The position numbers were made by a program, and so were the translations under genes. 64,000 nt of DNA from Colletotrichum lupini (lineage: Eukaryota > Ascomycota > Sordariomycetes > Glomerellales > Glomerellaceae): the NCBI RefSeq assembly GCF_023278565.1, contig NC_064677.1, positions 3,844,001-3,908,000 on the forward strand, in the 5' to 3' direction. How positions within the stretch are numbered: position 1 is the first letter of the stretch; every line of letters starts with the position of its first letter. Below, piece after piece: positions 58,850-64,000 of this stretch. Below the pieces are notes generated by a model, which saw only the letters and a program-made list of their open reading frames with translations, did no database searches and was not told where the DNA came from.

Positions 58850-60600
58850 ATGCGAAGAACATCTGTGTCGCTGCCGACGAAGCAACCCGCGCGAGATCCA
58901 CACGAAAAGCCTGGTCGATTTGCACCCGCTCAACGGAATACTGGCCTGTTCGCGGCGTTCAGAGATATGTCTCAAGCACAGAAGACGAGGTGGATGAGGA
59001 CGGGCGCCATCGCCTTCTTCGTCGTCTTCCTCTTCTGGTATCTGTCTCCTAGAGGCGTCAACGTCTACAATGGCGGGGGTAAGTCATGGGTCAGTGAAGC
59101 CCATTGGATCAACTTGAAACTAATACATCTACAGCAGTATCGAAAGGCGGCGCTGGTGGCCAGGTCCCTGCCGATGCTTCGTACGGCACTGACAAGTGCA
59201 CTCAATCCAGCTCCAAGTCTAAGCCCATCGTACAGTACGTCCTGATGATCGACGCCGGCAGCACTGGATCCAGAATCCACGTCTACAAGTTCAACAACTG
59301 CGGCGCCACCCCCGAGCTGGAGCATGAGGAGTTCAAGATGACGGAGAAGTCAGTTGGTGGTCTCAGCAAGTATAAGGACGACCCCGAGGCCGCTGCCGCT
59401 TCTCTCGACGCTCTGATGGAGGTTGCCATGACCAACGTTCCCGACAAGCTCAAGTCCTGCAGTCCTGTCGCGGTGAAAGCGACCGCTGGACTCCGCATGG
59501 TCGGAGCTGAGAACGCCGAGAAGATCCTCGCTGCTGTGCGCAACCGCCTCGAGACCAAGTACCCCTTCCCCGTCGTTGCCAAGGAGGATAACGGAGTTGC
59601 CATCATGGACGGCGCCGACGAAGGTGTCTACGCTTGGATCACTACCAACTACCTCCTCGGCAAGATTGGCGGCCCTGACAAGAGCCCCACCGCTGCCGTC
59701 TTCGATCTCGGCGGTGGCTCCACCCAGATTGTCTTTGAGCCCACCTTCAAGGGAGCTGCGGACGGAGGCATGCCGGAGAAGCTCGCCGAGGGTGACCACA
59801 AGTACGACCTTGCCTTTGGTGGACAAAAGTTCGAGCTCTACCAGCACTCCCATCTGGGATATGGCTTGATGAGCGCCCGCAAGGCCGTGCACAAGCAGCT
59901 GATTGAGGAGATCTTTGAGAGCAAGAAGTCCGACGACAGCTGGGTCAAGCAGCCCATCATCCACCCCTGCATTGCCCCCGGCATGGTTAGAGAGGTTGAG
60001 GTCGAGCTCGACGAGAAGCACCCCCTCGGCAAGACTGTCACCTTCAACATGACCGGCCCCTCCCAGGCCGCCCCCGCTCAGTGCCGCAACCTCGCCGAGA
60101 AGATCCTGAAGAAGGAAGAGAGCTGCAAGCTTGCGCCCTGCTCTTTCAACGGTGTCCACCAGCCATCATTGGCCAAGACCTTTGGCCGCGAGGACGTCTA
60201 CATCTTCTCCTACTTCTACGACCGCACTAAGCCGCTCGGCATGCCCGACTCCTTCACCCTGCGCGAGATGCACGACCTTGCCAACTCTGTCTGCGGCGGT
60301 GAGAAGTCTTGGGATCTCTTTGCCAGCATTCCTGGTGCCATGAAGGAGTTGCAGGACCGTCCTGAGCACTGCCTTGACCTCAACTTCATGATGGCTCTTC
60401 TCCACACCGGCTACGAGATGCCTATAGACCGTGAAGTCAAGATTGCCAAGAAGATCAAGGGTAACGAATTGGGTTGGTGCCTTGGTGCTAGGTAAGATTT
60501 GATTCATCGAGTGGAAAGTTTACAGAAGCTAACATTTCACAGCTTGCCTCTTCTCTCCCCCGGATCTGGTTGGAAGTGCAGAGTCAACCAGGTCAACTAG
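58850..60600 (+). CDS. gda1: Golgi guanosine diphosphatase (GDA1/CD39 family)
   Basis: Nucleoside diphosphatase that hydrolyses GDP in the Golgi lumen after mannosyl transfer; the GMP drives GDP-mannose import and so protein mannosylation. Model: 58850-59078, 59135-60491, 60543-60600; 1,644 nt, 547 residues. Type II topology: basic cytosolic N-terminus, one membrane segment (about 51-65, TGAIAFFVVFLFWYL), luminal catalytic domain. The apyrase conserved regions are intact: DAGSTGSRIHVYKF (from residue 116), KATAGLRM (about 190), GADEGVYAWITTNYLLG (about 236) and FDLGGGSTQIVF (about 266). The final exon supplies LPLLSPGSGWKCRVNQVN. The only in-frame ATG upstream of the membrane segment is the one chosen. 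Strong C-ending codon bias suggests high expression. It supports secretion generally, including heavily mannosylated wall proteins. Confidence 0.97.
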
Positions 60601-60894
60601 ATGGGTGACCTAACTGGCGACAAGATTGCGCAAGCCTCCCCTGGTGTTGGCTGGCTTGTAGTATTATAGATTTTTAATTCCACGACAGAAATGGGAAGTT
60701 CGATTACGAATAAGTGTATTTGAGAACAACGAACGTTACAAGGTAGATGCAGGAAACGCATCAGTACACGGATCGACGGCAGGCGTTCCATGTCTCGAAT
60801 GGTTTCCCATGGGTATCAAGGATAAAGACTCGTCAAGACGTAGCTATTGATTAGAATCAAACCACACTCGCTGGACAAATAGTCAGATTTGCCT

Positions 60895-62121
60895 TCAAAG
60901 CGGTGCCGCCACCATGTTTATCACGTCTTCGATTACGTCCTCGGCGCCCACGCCTTCAAGAATGGATTCGATGGCTTCCTGCTGGCTGCCCCACTGCATG
61001 CTCCTTTCCTGTTTTGCGTGCACGATCCGGATCCGATGCAGGTAGATTTTCCTAATAGCCAAGTGAACGAGAGCCGGCGTCACAAAGTCCAGGCTATGCA
61101 AGGGGGCGAGGCATCTCAGCAGCTGGTCGAGATGCTTCGTCGCAATCGGTTCGATGCCGCCGGCAACTGCGCGGTGCATCCTCAGATATGTGACAATGTT
61201 CATTTGATAGCGTAGCACATCCACGTTGACCTGGACTTCTCGGCTCAGCTTGGCCAAAGACACGATGTCCTGCCAAAAAGTTAGCCGCAGGGGAGACCAA
61301 ACACCACGCGAAAGTTCACTTACACCTTCACTTAAAAGGGGATCCTCGCTGACGGCCATAGTCTCCTCGTGGATACTCTTCTTCACCACGCTTTCGGTGC
61401 TGGCAGTCTCGGCATCGTCAGCTTTGTCGTACGCTTCATCCAGGTTGGCAAAGCCGTCGTCTGGGTCGTGCCAGTGGGCGATGAAGAAATAATCGTTCAG
61501 GTGCAGCGTAACGTGAGCCTGGCCTCCGCTCTCGGCGCCCAACGCAGCCACGAAAAGGAACTGCTTGGGAGCGGTCTGGACGGAGGTGCGGGTGAAGATG
61601 CGGCGGGTGCGTAGGAGCTCGAGGACCTGAATCTGCACGGCCTTGGGGGCGCGGTCCAGGTTCCGGGCGAGGATGACATTGGCGATGGAAGAACCGGCTG
61701 CGCCGCTGGGGCCGGTTGGGCTGTAGGCGTTGACGGCGGTCAGGGGCGAAATACCGGCGCGGGAGTAGAAGTAGGAGTCGTTGCGCGTGCGAAGGGGTGA
61801 GCCTGATCTGGTGGCTGTGGGCGACTGCGCTATGAGGATGGAAGATGCAAAGTCCTCCAGGGTGGTTTGCGGAGAGCAGTCCACGATGGCGCACGTCAGA
61901 CCAAAGGTCTTTGTCGCGATCTGCAGGCTGGTTAGAGATGTGAGCAGCGGGACGGCCGCAACAAGTAGGCTTACAAGCTGAAGCTCCTCGATAAGTTCAT
62001 TGAGGGCGACAGGAGGAGTGCTGACGATACAGTGTTCTCGGTTGACCAGGCACAAGAAGGCGGCGAGCTCAAGGTCGCTCAGGCCGTGGACCTTGGTCAG
62101 GAGATCTTCTTCATCCGCCAT
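60895..62121 (-). CDS. MoxR/Mg-chelatase-like protein with degenerate AAA+ region
   Basis: Fungal protein related to the MoxR/magnesium-chelatase ATPase group; its role is unknown. Model on the minus strand: 62121-61975, 61920-61324, 61269-60895; 1,119 nt, 372 residues. Both introns have GTAAGC/GTAAGT donors, CTAAC branch sites and CAG acceptors, are each 54 nt and contain no in-frame stop, so an unspliced 408-residue frame also exists. The segment VILARNLDRAPKAVQIQVLELL resembles the Walker B/sensor region of MoxR proteins, but the acidic Walker B residues and a P-loop are not seen. The C-terminus has the lid-like YQMNIVTYLRMHRAVAGGIEP and FVTPALVHLAIRKIYLHRIRI. ATP hydrolysis therefore seems unlikely. 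It is transcribed divergently from ypt7. Confidence 0.82.
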   Translation of the reverse strand: MADEEDLLTKVHGLSDLELAAFLCLVNREHCIVSTPPVALNELIEELQLVSLLVAAVPLLTSLTSLQIATKTFGLTCAIVDCSPQTTLEDFASSILIAQSPTATRSGSPLRTRNDSYFYSRAGISPLTAVNAYSPTGPSGAAGSSIANVILARNLDRAPKAVQIQVLELLRTRRIFTRTSVQTAPKQFLFVAALGAESGGQAHVTLHLNDYFFIAHWHDPDDGFANLDEAYDKADDAETASTESVVKKSIHEETMAVSEDPLLSEGVSELSRGVWSPLRLTFWQDIVSLAKLSREVQVNVDVLRYQMNIVTYLRMHRAVAGGIEPIATKHLDQLLRCLAPLHSLDFVTPALVHLAIRKIYLHRIRIVHAKQERSMQWGSQQEAIESILEGVGAEDVIEDVINMVAAPL

Positions 62122-62850
62122 GAGGATCGGGTGAGATGTGTCTCCAAGGTCCCATCAGCGCATTTTGGGCTACAGACGCAGTCTCGTGTGTTGTTCGTCC
62201 ACAGCATATATGTGGTATGCGACTAGGTGAGGTAGAGACAGGCGGGAGCGGTCTTGGTGCTCACATGAGTTTTGAGCATAAGGTAATAAGGTAGTCAGGG
62301 CGTGCTCTTGCTGAGCTCAGTTCGCCTGGACCGTCGTTGAGTTGAGAAGGAGCATTATGTGTGGCTGGAGAGACGCTTTGCATACAGCGGGCAAGGTACA
62401 GTGCATTGAGCAGTTCATTCCCACAGCGCCCACAGCGCCTGGGTCGTTATGTCAGCCACAATGACAACAGAAGTAACGCACCTGACGATACTGCGCAGGT
62501 AGACACTCGGAGCCCTTCCTGGTTAGTCCCAGCACTGGAGGCAGCTCTTTGATAGGCTGAAACCTGGAAATGTGACGGGAGCTCTCAGTACCGCCTGGTT
62601 CCCTGTCAACCTCCACCATGACTTTCCGTCCATCGATCTACTGCGTATCGACCTGCACTTGACACCAACCAACCACCCCTGACCGCAAGACGCCGGTCCG
62701 TTTTCGATCACCTTGACGTCCGAACCGATAAGAAACCCAACCCGCGACCGAAACTTTCGTACCTCTACGTAGAACGACCGACTGTTGACGCCGACACTCG
62801 TTGACCATCCCAAACTCTACATACTCCTCCAACGAGGCAATCGATTCAAA
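62122..62850. promoter_or_regulatory. Divergent promoter region, MoxR-like gene and ypt7
   Basis: This 729-bp region between divergent genes should hold both promoters and leaders. The stretch before the ypt7 ATG is CA- and CT-rich. No gene is seen. Confidence 0.6.
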
Positions 62851-63836
62851 ATGTCATCGAGAAAGAAGGTCCTTCTCAAGGTGGGCTCTCCCCTCCCAGC
62901 GCTGCAGCATATCATGGCGCGGCATAATTGACGAGGTTGTTTTCGTGCAGGTCATTATCCTTGGCGATAGCGGTGTCGGAAAGACGAGTCTGATGAACCA
63001 ATATGTGAGTTTCCGTGGATCAAGCAACACCCGGGAGGAGACTGGTGGCGCTGACGTGAATGTTTCACCCAGGTCAACAAGAAGTTCAGTGCAAGCTACA
63101 AGGCCACCATCGGCGCCGACTTCCTGACGCGCGAGGTTCTCGTCGACGACCGACAGGTGACGATGCAGGTGGGATTAGACCGACACAACGACTGATCCAT
63201 GATCCGGACATGTGCTGACGAATGGACGACAGCTTTGGGATACGGCAGGACAGGAGCGCTTCCAGTCTCTGGGCGTCGCTTTCTACCGTGGTGCCGACTG
63301 CTGCGTGCTCGTATACGATGTCAACAACTCCAAGAGTTTCGATGCTCTGGACAGCTGGAGGGACGAGTTCTTGATCCAGGCTTCGCCACGGGACCCGGAC
63401 AACTTCCCCTTCGTTAGTAGCTAATGACACTGGACTGTGCGAATCGAGGCTGATGTGCGACTAGGTCGTTCTTGGAAACAAGATTGATGTTGAGGAGAGC
63501 AAGAGAGTTGTAAGTGCGCCAAAAGGGTTATTCTCGGTACAGCTGGCTAACGTGATTGTAGATTTCAACCAAGCGCGCCATGACCTTTTGCCAGTCCAAG
63601 GGCGGTATTCCCTACTTCGAGACCAGTGCAAAGGAGGCCATCAACGTTGAACAGGCATTCGAAGGTTGGTGCAGCGTTATCTATGAGCCTCCGTAACGAC
63701 GAGTAGGCACTGACAACATTAACTAGTTATCGCGCGGAACGCTCTGGCCCAGGAAGAGTCCGAGGAGTTCAGTGGTGATTACCAGGACGTCATCAACATC
63801 CCCATCGAAAACCCCCGAGACGGATGTTCTTGCTAA
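62851..63836 (+). CDS. ypt7: Vacuolar Rab GTPase Ypt7/Rab7
   Basis: Small GTPase that recruits HOPS for homotypic vacuole fusion and late-endosome and autophagosome fusion with the vacuole. Model with seven exons: 62851-62880, 62951-63004, 63073-63168, 63233-63412, 63465-63509, 63562-63664, 63727-63836; 618 nt, 205 residues, the exact Rab7 length. G1 GDSGVGKT, effector [13 protein letters not shown]3 [22 protein letters not shown]4 GNKID and G5 ETSAK are all present. The C-terminus ends CSC, a CXC type double geranylgeranylation site. Six introns in a 205-residue gene is many but usual for ascomycete ypt7. The start follows TCAAAATGTC. Confidence 0.98.
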
Positions 63837-64000
63837 GTTGCTATTGGGTAAACAGTTGGTTGATGTTGGCGAGTCGAGGACTAGGGCGGCACACAGTATT
63901 AGGACCCTGTCCGACTCGCATTATATTTAGTCCAAGGGCCTTTCCACATATCCATTTTTGGCCTTGGCTTGATGTTGCATATCCTGCACTGGTGTGAAAG
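63837..64000. other. 3' region of ypt7 to window end
   Basis: Probable ypt7 3' UTR. No further gene can be seen before the window ends. Confidence 0.5.

Noticed and set aside
1..64000. CRISPR arrays, rRNA genes, telomere repeats and biosynthetic gene cluster
   Set aside because: No regularly spaced repeats, rRNA-like stretches or TTAGGG arrays were seen, and the genes present are unrelated housekeeping or single-function genes.

Overview
The window is nuclear DNA from a filamentous ascomycete (Pezizomycotina, most likely a Sordariomycete). The reasons are short spliceosomal introns with GTRNGT donors and CTAAC-type branch points, gene families such as a hybrid-type heme peroxidase with WSC domains, a STRIPAK Far11/HAM-2 homologue, a small NcKin3-like kinesin and an alpha-aminoadipate-pathway saccharopine dehydrogenase, and AT-rich inverted-repeat elements that look mutated by a RIP-like process. 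No species can be named from the sequence alone. I rebuilt exon models by hand; every model given as spliced closes in frame, but none has been checked against transcripts or homologue alignments.

Left part (1-18.6 kb): a Far11/STRIP-like STRIPAK subunit (+), a convergent MARVEL-domain membrane protein (-), 4.7 kb without a gene, a secreted heme peroxidase with four WSC modules (+), 2.9 kb without a gene, and a PfkB-family sugar kinase (+) whose first intron appears to be GC-AG. Middle part (18.6-34.65 kb): about 16 kb with no gene I can support. It has ordinary base composition but is full of short copies of ATCCGTAC/TACGGAGTA-type motifs, microsatellites and homopolymer runs, plus one unexplained 397-codon open frame.

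Right part (34.65-64 kb): normal gene density. In order: a conserved-looking hypothetical protein (+), saccharopine dehydrogenase (+), LAS1 pre-rRNA endonuclease with a 1,030-nt intron (+), glyoxalase II with two possible starts (+), an EF-hand-like protein whose ATG stands alone as an exon (+), eIF4E-like protein (-), two AT-rich TA-flanked inverted-repeat elements (795 and 511 bp), small kinesin-3 (-), PPPDE-thioredoxin-PUL protein (-), Golgi guanosine diphosphatase (+), a MoxR/Mg-chelatase-like protein with two 54-nt stop-free introns (-), and the vacuolar Rab GTPase Ypt7 (+).

The genes are mostly housekeeping (signalling scaffold, lysine synthesis, ribosome maturation, translation initiation, Golgi glycosylation, vacuole fusion, methylglyoxal detoxification) and do not form an evident cluster. 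The clearest new-looking items are the two inverted-repeat elements, the motif-dense gene desert, and several unusual intron arrangements.
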